Of a DNA stretch of 64,000 nucleotides, positions 8,091 to 19,584 are shown piece after piece. Every line of letters begins with the position of its first letter. The first letter of the stretch is position 1. The DNA is from Vandammella animalimorsus (GTDB taxonomy: Bacteria; Pseudomonadota; Gammaproteobacteria; Burkholderiales; Burkholderiaceae_C): contig NZ_NSJB01000001.1 of assembly GCF_002285265.1 (NCBI RefSeq), forward strand, positions 372,001 to 436,000, given 5' to 3'. A program made the translations under genes and the position numbers. The notes beneath the pieces are model-generated. The model was given only the letters and a program-made list of their open reading frames with translations. It had not been told where the DNA came from and searched no databases.

Positions 8091-9167
8091 ATGAACTTCT
8101 GCAGCGATGGCCTGCAGGCGCTGGAGCCCTACATCCCGGGCGAGCAGCCGCAGGTGGCCGATCTCGTCAAACTCAACACCAACGAAAACCCCTATGGCCC
8201 CTCGCCCCAGGTGATCGCCGCCATTGCGCAGGCCGCCCAGCAGGGGCTGCAGCTCTACCCCGACCCCTTGTCGCTGCGCCTGCGCCAGGCCATCGCGCAG
8301 CACCACGCCAGCGCCGGCATCGATGCCGCGCAGGTCTTCGTCGGCAACGGCTCGGACGAGGTGCTGGGCCATGCCTTCCGGGCCCTGTTCGTGCGCCCTG
8401 GGCGCAAGCTGCTGATGCCCGACATCAGCTACAGCTTCTACAAGGTCTATTGCCAGCTGCACGGCATCGAGATGCAGCAAGTGCCGCTGCGCGAGGACTG
8501 GCGCATCGCCGTCGAGGACTATCTGGCCATCGACCCGGCCAGCTGCGCCGGCGTGGTGCTGGCCAACCCCAATGCGCCCACGGGCATGGCCTTGCCGCTG
8601 CAAGACATCGAACGCCTGGCGGCGCATTTCACGCAATCGGCCGTGCTGATCGACGAGGCCTATGTGGACTTTGGCGCGCAGTCGGCCGTGCAATTGGTGG
8701 CGCGCTACCCCAATTTGCTGGTGGTGCACACCCTCTCCAAATCCTGGGCGCTGGCGGGCCTGCGGGTGGGCTTTGCCATGGCCCAGGCGCCACTCATCGA
8801 GGCGCTGGTGCGCGTCAAGGACAGCTTCAACTCCTACCCGCTGGGGCGCCTGGCCCAGGTCGGCGCCCAGGCGGCGCTGCAGGATTGGGCCTACTACCGC
8901 GATTGCACGGCCCGCATCGTCGCCACGCGCCAGGCCTTGGCGCAGGCCCTGCAGCAGCGCGGCTTTGAAGTCCTGCCCTCGTGCGCGAACTTTCTCTTCG
9001 TGCGCCACCGGCAGCATGCGGGCGCGCAGCTCTACGCCGGGCTGCGCGAGCGCCAGGTGCTGGTGCGCCACTTCGACAAGCCCCGCCTGGGCGAGCACCT
9101 GCGCATCAGCATCGGCACGCCCGAGCAAAGCCAGGCCTTGCTGGCCGCGCTGGATGCCTTGCTGTAG
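8091..9167 (+). CDS. hisC: histidinol-phosphate aminotransferase
   Basis: A 358-residue PLP-dependent fold-type I aminotransferase converting imidazole-acetol phosphate to histidinol phosphate. Visible features are LNTNENPYGPSP near the N-terminus, GNGSDEVL, VVLANPNAPTG, IDEAYVDF, the PLP lysine motif HTLSKSWALAGLRVGFA, and the phosphate-binding Arg in LRISIGTPEQ. It is not within a his operon here. Burkholderiales often carry more than one hisC paralogue, so this may be a second copy with aromatic aminotransferase activity. The start is set at the ATG preceding the conserved region. Confidence 0.88.
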   Translation: MNFCSDGLQALEPYIPGEQPQVADLVKLNTNENPYGPSPQVIAAIAQAAQQGLQLYPDPLSLRLRQAIAQHHASAGIDAAQVFVGNGSDEVLGHAFRALFVRPGRKLLMPDISYSFYKVYCQLHGIEMQQVPLREDWRIAVEDYLAIDPASCAGVVLANPNAPTGMALPLQDIERLAAHFTQSAVLIDEAYVDFGAQSAVQLVARYPNLLVVHTLSKSWALAGLRVGFAMAQAPLIEALVRVKDSFNSYPLGRLAQVGAQAALQDWAYYRDCTARIVATRQALAQALQQRGFEVLPSCANFLFVRHRQHAGAQLYAGLRERQVLVRHFDKPRLGEHLRISIGTPEQSQALLAALDALL

Positions 9168-9423
9168 GGGCAGCGCATCCACAGGCAGCCGCTGCACTGT
9201 GTGGCTCTGCATTGCCTGCCTGGGCGCGCAGGGGCAAGGCATAGGAAACATTCTTAATCTCACGTGCAACAAAACCGCGCGCAAGGGGGCTTGCATTGCC
9301 AGGCGCGGCGCGGCTTGGAACAATGGCGCCCGTTGCATGCAGGCCCGATGGCCTGTGTGCCTGGCGAAGCGGCCTTGGCGGCCACAGTTCGCCAGTTTTC
9401 ACGGACACGAACAGGAACCCCCG

Positions 9424-9906
9424 ATGACCGGCGATCCCCAAGTCATGCGCCATTTGCAGGCGCAACTCAAAGTCTTGCTGACCAACATCAACCAGACTTT
9501 CGTTCACTACCGCATGCTGCAGCACTGGGGCTTTGGCGTGCTGGGCAGGGCGGAGTACAAGGCCTCGATCAAGGCCATGAAGCAGTCCGACGAGTTGATG
9601 GCGCGCATCTTCTTGCTCGACGGCCTGCCCAACCTGCAGGACTTGGGCAAGCTGCGCATCGGTGAGGACGTGGCCGAGCTGCTCGAATGCGATCTGGCGC
9701 TGGAGCTTGAATCGCAGGCTACGCTCAAGGCCGGCATCGCGCACTGCGAGCAGGTGGCCGATTTCGTCTCGCGCGATCTGCTGCAGGGCATGCTCGATGA
9801 GGTGGAAGAGCGCATCGACTTTCTGGAAACCCAGCAGTCGCTGATCGAGCAAACAGGCCTGCCCAACTATCTGCAATCGCAAATGGACGAAGGCGCAGGG
9901 CATTGA
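9424..9906 (+). CDS. bfr: bacterioferritin, haem-binding subunit lacking a ferroxidase centre
   Basis: A 160-residue bacterioferritin homologue. Aligned to E. coli Bfr, the haem ligand Met52 is kept (IKAMKQSD). The di-iron site is lost: Glu18 is Leu, Tyr25 is Thr, Glu51 is Ala, His54 is Gln, Glu127 is Val and His130 is Arg; only Glu94 remains. The overall fold signatures (LLDGLPNLQDLGKLRIGEDV, FVSRDLL, GLPNYLQSQM) are intact, so it is not a pseudogene. It is expected to co-assemble with the ferroxidase subunit at 4471-4938. It is preceded by a 256-bp intergenic region and followed by an intrinsic terminator. Confidence 0.93.
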   Translation: MTGDPQVMRHLQAQLKVLLTNINQTFVHYRMLQHWGFGVLGRAEYKASIKAMKQSDELMARIFLLDGLPNLQDLGKLRIGEDVAELLECDLALELESQATLKAGIAHCEQVADFVSRDLLQGMLDEVEERIDFLETQQSLIEQTGLPNYLQSQMDEGAGH

Positions 9907-10004
9907 GCCGCTGGCCTGCCCCAAGGCCTTGGCAGGGGCAGGCGGGCAAACCACAACGGTCGACCCACGATCGAAATCAAAGAAAAAACTCCAAAAATCC
10001 TTGC

Positions 10005-10035
10005 ATGGGCCATCGCTGCGATGGCCCATTTTTTT
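10005..10035 (+). terminator. intrinsic terminator after the haem-type bacterioferritin gene
   Basis: Perfect 11-bp stem (ATGGGCCATCG / CGATGGCCCAT) with a 3-base loop, followed by seven T residues. It lies ~100 bp past the stop. It may also insulate the convergent ligA. Confidence 0.9.
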
Positions 10036-10107
10036 GCCTTGTGCCTATGCCTATGCCTGTGTTTGTGCCTGTGCCGCTATGCCTGGGCGCACAGTGGCCG
10101 GGCGGCA

Positions 10108-13610
<3,503 letters not shown>

Positions 13611-13665
13611 AGTGGGCGCTATTTTATGGAAGGCGCCCAGCCGCGCCGAGCGTTTGAGCAGGTTC

Positions 13666-14232
13666 TCAAGCGTTGCGCACAGGCGTGTTGCCGCCAGGCG
13701 TTTCTTCGCCACTGGCAGGGGCAGCCAACAGCAGCTGGGCCTGGCGCGCGACCTGCACGCATTCGCGCAGGTGTTGCTCGCCCAGGTAGCGCAGCGCAGC
13801 ATAGCCAATGCTGGCGGAGATGGCCTGCCCGGCCAGGGGCACGAACTTGGCGGCCTGCTTGCTGCTCATGCGCAGGCCGATGCGCGTGGCCAGTTTGACG
13901 ATCATCTCCCGCGTGACCAGCTTGCCGATCAGCACCGAGCCGACCATGGCAATGGCTTTTTGCACCTGCTCGCGCTTTTCCGGGTGCAGGGCGTCGATTT
14001 GCTCGGGGCTCAGGCCGAATTCGCGATTGATTTGCGGAATCAATTTGCTCAGGAGCGCTGCATCGGCGGCCCAATCCAGCCCAGGCACGGGCACGGAACT
14101 GGCCACGGCGGCCATCAGGGCCTTGCGGTGCAGGATTTTCCGGCTGCGACGCACGGCCTCTTCCAACTGGGGATGGCCTTGGGCCAGCTCCAGGGCGGAG
14201 GGCGGGGTGTTCAGGCGAGGGGTTTTCATCAT
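13666..14232 (-). CDS. conserved hypothetical protein, DUF697-like
   Basis: A 188-residue protein beginning MMKTPRLNTPPSALELAQ. It contains an Ala-rich hydrophobic region with SSVPVPGLDWAADAALLSKLIPQINREFGLS, then a helical segment, then KFVPLAGQAISASIGYAALRYLG. This pattern of paired glycine/proline-rich hydrophobic hairpins resembles DUF697/YcjF-type membrane-associated modules, but I am not certain of the family. GGAG seven bases before the first of two adjacent ATGs supports the start. It lies between glsB-like and zipA on the same strand, 55 bp before zipA. Confidence 0.6.
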   Translation of the reverse strand: MMKTPRLNTPPSALELAQGHPQLEEAVRRSRKILHRKALMAAVASSVPVPGLDWAADAALLSKLIPQINREFGLSPEQIDALHPEKREQVQKAIAMVGSVLIGKLVTREMIVKLATRIGLRMSSKQAAKFVPLAGQAISASIGYAALRYLGEQHLRECVQVARQAQLLLAAPASGEETPGGNTPVRNA

Positions 14233-14298
14233 GGGCCACTCCAACTCCAATGCGTGCCGTGGGGGCACTATCGAGAAAAAGACAGAGGAGAAAAAGAC

Positions 14299-14318
14299 AG
14301 AGGCCCGTGCGGGCCTCT
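14299..14318 (-). terminator. intrinsic terminator after the GlsB-type gene
   Basis: On the minus strand, a 9-bp stem (AGAGGCCCG / CGGGCCTCT) is followed within two bases by CTTTTTCTC. It lies 30 bp beyond the stop at 14348. Confidence 0.7.
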
Positions 14319-14347
14319 TGAGGATAGGCGCTGAGAACGCGAGAGGC

Positions 14348-14602
14348 TTACTTCTTTGCCACGACGCCCCAGATGACCAACAAAATGATGGCGCCAATTA
14401 CCGAAGCGATAAAGCCAGCGGGCTCGTCGGCGCGGTAGAAGCCGACTTGCGCGCCCAGAAAGCGGGCCAGGAAAGAGCCGGCAATGCCCAGCAGCGCGGT
14501 CATGATCCAGCCCATGGGGTCGCGGCCTGGCTTGAGGGCGCGGGCAACCAGGCCCACGATCAGGCCGATGAACAAAGTACCGATGATGGCTGTAATACCC
14601 AT
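14348..14602 (-). CDS. GlsB/YeaQ/YmgE family stress-response membrane protein
   Basis: An 84-residue protein of the transglycosylase-associated (GlsB/YeaQ/YmgE) family. It has three hydrophobic segments: TAIIGTLFIGLIVGLVARAL, the glycine-rich GWIMTALLGIAGSFLARFLGAQVGFY, and ASVIGAIILLVIWGVV. The first is followed by the family motif KPGRDPMG. These small inner-membrane proteins are usually induced by envelope or acid stress; the molecular role is unknown. An AAGGA site precedes the ATG, and the gene has its own terminator. Confidence 0.9.
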   Translation of the reverse strand: MGITAIIGTLFIGLIVGLVARALKPGRDPMGWIMTALLGIAGSFLARFLGAQVGFYRADEPAGFIASVIGAIILLVIWGVVAKK

Positions 14603-14768
14603 TTGATTTTTCCTTTTTGAAAATCCGCAGAGGCGGGGGTTAATGACAGAAAGCCTGAATTGGGCATAAGGCCCTGGTTTTTCAAGCTTGGTTTTGTAAG
14701 CCAATGTTTGAAAACCCAGGCCAATGCCCGATTCGGATTGGCCAGCGCGCGGCAGTTTAGTGGGCATG

Positions 14769-14800
14769 AAAAAAAGCCCATGGCTTGTAGGCCATGGGCT
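14769..14800 (-). terminator. intrinsic terminator of the serine protease gene
   Basis: On the minus strand, a 10-bp stem (AGCCCATGGC / GCCATGGGCT) with a 6-base loop runs into a T tract (14769-14775). It lies 15 bp past the protease stop. Confidence 0.9.
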
Positions 14801-14815
14801 GGGGGGCAACGGTTT

Positions 14816-16345
14816 TCAGAATGGCCGCCGCGCTGCGGCCAGGAAGTTCTTCAGGCCGCTCTCGAATGCCAGGTCCAGGCGGCCGTAGAAATCGGGCTCG
14901 TCGGGGGCCGAGCAACTGGCCGTGCCGCCATGCAGGGTGCCGATGACGTGGCCCGATTGCGTGAACAGGGCCGAGCCGCTGCTGCCGGCCTCGGTCGTGC
15001 CATCGCCCCAACGCACTTCATAGTAGCGACCGCGCCCGTCAGTGGCGGCCCGGCAGTGGCGCCCGTCGCAGTTGGCGTAGTTCTGGGTCTCGCCGCCGGA
15101 GATCTTGCCCAGCGCGCCGTTGGGGTGGTGCAGCGAGAGGACTTTCTGGATGGAGTTGTTCAGGCGGGCATCCCAGCCGGCCAGGTAAGTGCCGGGCGGC
15201 GCGGCGTCGTTGAGCGCCAACAGCGTGGCGTCAAAGCCCTGGCCGACATTGCTGGTGTACAGCAGGCGCGCGCCGCGCGTGCGGGTGGTGCGGCGCGCAT
15301 CAAGGTAGGGGCTGCCGCAGCTGGCGGTGCGGAAGAACCAGTCGGTCTGCAGGCTGCCGGCCACCGTTTGCGAGCTGATGCAGTGGTGGGCGGTGATGAA
15401 GTAGGGGATGTCCGACTGGATGGCGTCGTTGAGCAGCGTGCCGGTGCAGAAGTAGCCCTTGCCATCCTTGACGAAGGACATGCGGGCCACGGCATCGCGC
15501 TCGGCGCTGCCGTTGGAGTAGCAGCTCATGTCCAGGTTGCAGCTGCCTGCGCTGGGGATGCGCTCCTTGCTCAGGCTGGCGCGCTGGGGTTGCGCGGCTT
15601 GCAGCGCGGCGTCGTCGCCGGCATCGACGAAGCGGTGCGAGATGCTGGGCAGCGCCAGTTGCAGGGCCTCGGCGGTGGCGCCGGCGGGCAGGACGATCTC
15701 CAGCGTGACGGAATCGCCGCCCAGGTCGGGCGACCACCAGGTGCGCGCGGCCTCGCCTTGCTCGCCGGCCTGGGCGTTCAGGCGCAGCACGGCGTTGATC
15801 TCCGCGCCCGTGGTTTCATAGCCTTGCGCCGTCTGGCTGTCTGGATAAAAGCGCAGCAGCGCGGCATCGGGCAGCGCCTGCACCAGCAGGCCCAGGCGGA
15901 TGCCCAGGGCATCGGCGGCCTGCACGCGCAGCGCGGCCACTTGCCGGCCCTGTGTGTCCTGGCCCCAGCGCAGCAGGCTGGCCAGTTGCTCGGCGGTCTG
16001 GGCCTGGGCCACGGTTTGCGGCAGGGCGATCAGCACGGGGCCGCCCAGGCTGTCGCCCTGGGCTTGGGCCTTGGCCTGGGCCTGGGCATCCAGGGCCGGC
16101 AGCGCGATCTCTGCGGCCTCGCTGGCGCCGGGGGCCATGTCGGCCCTGGCGCGAAAGCCCGAGTCCTGGTGGCTTTTGTTGTGGTGGTAGCGGCCGTCAA
16201 CCTTGGTGATGTTCAGCAAGGGCGTTTGCGGGGGCGGTGGCGGCGGTGTGTAGCCGTTGTCGTGGTCGTCGCTGCCGCCACAGGCGGCCAGCACGGCGGC
16301 GCTGGCGAGCGCGATGAGCGAGATACGGAGTGTGTTGTTGGACAT
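14816..16345 (-). CDS. lipoprotein trypsin-like serine protease (lysyl endopeptidase-like)
   Basis: A 509-residue exported protease. The N-terminus SLIALASAAVLAAC is a signal peptide ending in a lipobox (Cys ~22), followed by GGSDDHDNG and a run of prolines. An N-terminal pro-region spans ~50-260. The chymotrypsin-fold domain shows the catalytic triad: His in YFITAHHCIS, Asp in GFDATLLALN and Ser in TEAGSSGSALF. The cysteine-rich pattern (SCNLDMSCYSNG, SCGSPY, NCDGRHC) resembles Achromobacter-type lysyl endopeptidase. ATG 16345 has an AAAGAG site; an in-frame ATG at 16363 gives six more residues. It is monocistronic, with its own terminator; three 14-bp tandem repeats lie upstream. Confidence 0.88.
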   Translation of the reverse strand: MSNNTLRISLIALASAAVLAACGGSDDHDNGYTPPPPPPQTPLLNITKVDGRYHHNKSHQDSGFRARADMAPGASEAAEIALPALDAQAQAKAQAQGDSLGGPVLIALPQTVAQAQTAEQLASLLRWGQDTQGRQVAALRVQAADALGIRLGLLVQALPDAALLRFYPDSQTAQGYETTGAEINAVLRLNAQAGEQGEAARTWWSPDLGGDSVTLEIVLPAGATAEALQLALPSISHRFVDAGDDAALQAAQPQRASLSKERIPSAGSCNLDMSCYSNGSAERDAVARMSFVKDGKGYFCTGTLLNDAIQSDIPYFITAHHCISSQTVAGSLQTDWFFRTASCGSPYLDARRTTRTRGARLLYTSNVGQGFDATLLALNDAAPPGTYLAGWDARLNNSIQKVLSLHHPNGALGKISGGETQNYANCDGRHCRAATDGRGRYYEVRWGDGTTEAGSSGSALFTQSGHVIGTLHGGTASCSAPDEPDFYGRLDLAFESGLKNFLAAARRPF

Positions 16346-16420
16346 GAAGCAGCTCTTTCTCAAGTGAGTGGGGGCGGCAGCGCCTGGGTCTGAGCCTGGG
16401 CCGGGCAGCGTGTGGCTTGG

Positions 16421-16462
16421 AGCCTGGCATTCAGAGCCTGGTATTCAAAGCCTGGCATTCAC
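16421..16462. repeat. three tandem 14-bp repeats upstream of the protease gene
   Basis: AGCCTGGCATTCAG, AGCCTGGTATTCAA and AGCCTGGCATTCAC lie head to tail, starting 76 bp upstream of the protease ATG. The position suggests an operator array or a slipped-strand duplication. The rest of the 317-bp gap to livF holds no gene. Confidence 0.75.
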
Positions 16463-16662
16463 CGCCGAGGGGCACCTTGCGTGGCAGGAAGGTGCTTTGA
16501 GTGTGGCCGCGATTATGTCCCACAGCCTTTGCCTGCGCCGGGGGCAAGGTCGCCCGCCTGGGTGTAATGCCAGCGCAAAAGATGTGAGTGCCTGTTCAAA
16601 GGCCCTGACATCTGTTTGCGCTTTTGCTTGGGGCGCCAGGCTTTGAGAAAGCGCAAGGGTTG

Positions 16663-17376
16663 TCAAACCTCCAGCCATTCCTTGCGGATGGCGGCGTCGG
16701 CGCGCAGCTGCTCGGGCGTGCCGTCGAAGACGATGCTGCCGTGGCCCATGAGCAGGCAGCGGTCGGCGATTTCCAGGGCGATGGTGAGCTTTTGCTCGAT
16801 CAGCAGCACCGAGACGCCGCGCTCGCGCAAGGTGGTGAGGAATTGGCCGACCTGCTCGACGATCTTGGGCGCCAGGCCCTCGGTGGGCTCGTCGATCAGC
16901 ACCAGGTCCGGCTCGCCCATGAGGGCGCGGCACAGCGCGAGCATTTGCTGCTCGCCGCCCGAGAGTACGCCGGCCTCGGTGTGCTGGCGCTCGCGCAGGC
17001 GCGGGAACAGGCGGTAGGAGTCCTCAAAACTCCAGCGGCTGCTGCCCTTGTGCCCGCTTTTCTCGCCCAGCGTGAGGTTTTGATGCACGGTGAGCTTGGG
17101 GAAGATGTCGCGGTTTTCGGGCACGTAGCCCACGCCCAGGTGGGCGATTTCATAGGGCTTCTTGCCCACCAGATTGACGCTGCTGCCATCTGGGCGCTGC
17201 AGCAGGATCTGGCCCGTGCAATCGACCAGGCCCATGATGGCCTTGGCGGTGGTGGAGCGCCCCGAGCCGTTGCGCCCGAGCAGGGCCAGGATCTCGCCGC
17301 GGCGCACGTCGAATTGCACGCCGTGCAGGATGTGGCTTTTGCCGTAATAGGCATGCAGTTGGTCAATGCGCAGCAT
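16663..17376 (-). CDS. livF: branched-chain amino acid-type ABC transporter, ATP-binding protein LivF
   Basis: A 237-residue ATPase. The sequence has LRIDQLHAYYGKSHILHGV, the Q-loop region, a signature VLSGGEQQMLALCRALM, Walker B LVLIDEPTEGLAP and the switch His replaced by LLIEQK, as is normal for LivF (Gln/Lys type). The Walker A reads GRNGSGRST: the invariant lysine is Arg (residue 40, codon CGC). A strict Lys-to-Arg change usually cripples hydrolysis, but LivG in the same complex has a normal P-loop. The start overlaps the end of livG by 14 bp. It is the last gene of the livKHMGF operon. The actual ligand is not determined by sequence. Confidence 0.9.
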   Translation of the reverse strand: MLRIDQLHAYYGKSHILHGVQFDVRRGEILALLGRNGSGRSTTAKAIMGLVDCTGQILLQRPDGSSVNLVGKKPYEIAHLGVGYVPENRDIFPKLTVHQNLTLGEKSGHKGSSRWSFEDSYRLFPRLRERQHTEAGVLSGGEQQMLALCRALMGEPDLVLIDEPTEGLAPKIVEQVGQFLTTLRERGVSVLLIEQKLTIALEIADRCLLMGHGSIVFDGTPEQLRADAAIRKEWLEV

Positions 17377-18199
17377 GCTCGCGCTCTCCTTGTGCGGGTT
17401 GGGGGGCTGTGCCCTGCAGGGCGGCGCTGGCCTGGTTTTGCGCCAGCACCGAGCCCAGGTAGGCCTCCTGCACGGCCGGATTGGCGCGCACGTTCTCGGG
17501 CGTGTCAAAAGCGATGACCTGGCCATAGACGACCACGGCGATCTTGTCGGCCAGGCCGAAGACCACGCCCATGTCGTGCTCCACGGTCAGCAAGGTCTTG
17601 CCTTCGGTGACTTCCTTGATGAGCTCGATGAAGTGCGCGGTCTCGGTCTTGCTCATGCCGGCGGTGGGCTCATCGAGCAGGATCACCTCGGCGCCGCCGG
17701 CGATGGTGATGCCGATCTCCAGCGCGCGCTGCTCGGCATAGGTCAGGTTCATGGCCAGCTCGTTGCGGCGCTTTTCCAGGTGCAGCCGGTGCAGCAGCGC
17801 CTCGGTGCGGGCATTGGCATCGTGCAGGTTGGCCAGAAAGCGCAAAAAGGTGTAGCGGTAACCAGTGTGCCACAGCAGGCCGCAGCGCAGGTTCTCGAAC
17901 ACGCTGAGCTTGGGAAAGAGGTTGCTGACCTGAAAGCTGCGCGCCAGCCCCAGGCGGTTGATCTCATAGGGTGTCTTGCCGTCGATGCGCTGCCCGCCCA
18001 GCCAGACTTCGCCGCTGCTGGGCTGCAGCCGGCCGCTGATGAGGTTGAACAGCGTGGACTTGCCCGCGCCGTTGGGGCCGATGATGGCCACGCGCTCGCC
18101 GCGCTGCACGGCCAGATCGACGCCGCGGATGATCTCGGTCTTGCCGAAGTGTTTGGTCAGGCCGCGCAGTTGCAGCGCATACGGAGTGTGGGTGTTCAT
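17363..18199 (-). CDS. livG: branched-chain amino acid-type ABC transporter, ATP-binding protein LivG
   Basis: A 278-residue ATPase with an intact Walker A (GPNGAGKSTLFNLISG), the LivG-type long insert after RIDGKTPYEINRLGLARSFQVSNLFP, signature NLTYAEQRALEIGITIAGG and Walker B VILLDEPTAGMS. The switch region is LLTVEHDMGVVFGLADKIAVV. The C-terminal tail PAVQEAYLGS is the family ending, with an added ~35-residue low-complexity extension. Its start overlaps the livM stop by 4 bp (ATGA) and its end overlaps livF. It pairs with LivF on the cytoplasmic face of the LivHM permease. Confidence 0.95.
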   Translation of the reverse strand: MNTHTPYALQLRGLTKHFGKTEIIRGVDLAVQRGERVAIIGPNGAGKSTLFNLISGRLQPSSGEVWLGGQRIDGKTPYEINRLGLARSFQVSNLFPKLSVFENLRCGLLWHTGYRYTFLRFLANLHDANARTEALLHRLHLEKRRNELAMNLTYAEQRALEIGITIAGGAEVILLDEPTAGMSKTETAHFIELIKEVTEGKTLLTVEHDMGVVFGLADKIAVVVYGQVIAFDTPENVRANPAVQEAYLGSVLAQNQASAALQGTAPQPAQGEREHAAH

Positions 18200-19578
18200 G
18201 TGCTGGCTCCTGTTGGCCCGGCTCCTGTTGGCGCCTCCCCGCGCTGGGCGCGCAAGTCGGCTTCGATCAGCTCTTGCTGGCGGTGCCAGACTTTGATGAA
18301 GCCGCGGCGCACCCAGGCGAAAACGATGGCGCCCAGCACGGCCGCAGCCACTGTCAGCGCCCAGTGGGTCTTGTCCTGCACGTTGAGCGTCAGGCCCATG
18401 AACTTCAACTCGGGGCTCATGATGGCGTTCATTTGCAGGTGGTAGACCATTTCGATCAGCGCGGCCAAGGCCAGGAAAGCGGCAATGCCGGCCAGCGCCA
18501 GCGCCACATAGGGCAGCAGCAGCGGCCCGAAGCGGCCAAACTGCATGACGCGCACGTTGTGCATGACGATGCTGGCCACGCCGCCGGGGGCGAACATCAC
18601 CATGAACAAAAAGGCCATGCCCAGATACAGCATCCAGGCCTGCGTCAGCTCAGAGAGCAGCACGGTGGCCAGCACCATCAGCACGGCGCCGATGATGGGG
18701 CCGAAGAACAGCGTGGCGCCGCCCAGGAAGGTGAACAGCAGGTAAGCGCCCGAGCGCACGGCGTTGAGGCTGTCCATGGCGGTGATGATCTCGAAGTTCA
18801 GAATCATCAGCCCGCCGCCGATGCCGGCGAAAAAGCCCGAGATGATGAACGAGAGGTAGCGCACGCGCTGGGCGCTGTAGCCGATGAACTCCACGCGCTC
18901 GGGGTTGTCGCGCACGGCGTTGAGCATGCGCCCCAGTGGCGTGCGCGTGAAGGCGAACATCAGCGCGGTGCAGACCAAGCAATAGGCCGCGATCAGGTAG
19001 TACATCTGGATCGAGGGGCCGAAGGTGATGCCCAAAAAGGGCTGGCCCACCACGCGGTCGGTGGAGATGCCGCCCTCGCCGCCGAAGAACTCGGGGAACA
19101 TCAGCGACATGGAGGCCACCAGCTCGCCAATGCCCAGCGTGATCATGGCGAAGGTCGTGCCGGCTTTCTTGGTCGTGACGTAGCCAAACAGCGCGGCAAA
19201 GAAGGCCCCGGCCAGGCCGCCCACCAGCGGGATCAGCGTCACCGGCACGAAGAAGGCGCCATCGCCGACTTTGTTGAGCACGTGGATGGCAATGAACGCG
19301 CCCAGGCCGACGTACACGGCGTGGCCGAAGCTGAGCATGCCGCCCTGGCCCAGCAGCATGTTGTAGCTCAGGCAAATGATGATGAGGTAGCCCATCTGCG
19401 AGAGCATGCTCAGCGCCAGCCCGCTGGTGAAGATCTTGGGCGCCAGCAGCAGCGCCAGCGCAAAGCCGCCCCAGATGATGATGCGCCACTTGTTGAGCAT
19501 GGGCGCGTGCGCCGGCGCGGGCAGGGGCGCGCGTGCGTCGCCGGTCTTGGCAGTGGGGGTGTGGGTGGTGGTGTTCAT
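18196..19578 (-). CDS. livM: branched-chain amino acid-type ABC transporter permease LivM
   Basis: A 460-residue inner-membrane permease. The family core is clear: YNMLLGQGGMLSFGHAVYVGLGAF, GYVTTKKAGTTFAMITLGIGEL, LIVAAYCLVCTALMF-like helices, and TPLGRMLNAVRDNPERVEFIGYSAQRVRYLSFIISGFFAGIGGGLM, the EAA-like loop that contacts the ATPases. It is longer than E. coli LivM because of an extra C-terminal segment with two or more membrane helices (~350-430). It is third in the livKHMGF operon. Confidence 0.94.
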   Translation of the reverse strand: MNTTTHTPTAKTGDARAPLPAPAHAPMLNKWRIIIWGGFALALLLAPKIFTSGLALSMLSQMGYLIIICLSYNMLLGQGGMLSFGHAVYVGLGAFIAIHVLNKVGDGAFFVPVTLIPLVGGLAGAFFAALFGYVTTKKAGTTFAMITLGIGELVASMSLMFPEFFGGEGGISTDRVVGQPFLGITFGPSIQMYYLIAAYCLVCTALMFAFTRTPLGRMLNAVRDNPERVEFIGYSAQRVRYLSFIISGFFAGIGGGLMILNFEIITAMDSLNAVRSGAYLLFTFLGGATLFFGPIIGAVLMVLATVLLSELTQAWMLYLGMAFLFMVMFAPGGVASIVMHNVRVMQFGRFGPLLLPYVALALAGIAAFLALAALIEMVYHLQMNAIMSPELKFMGLTLNVQDKTHWALTVAAAVLGAIVFAWVRRGFIKVWHRQQELIEADLRAQRGEAPTGAGPTGAST

Positions 19579-19584
19579 GGTGTC

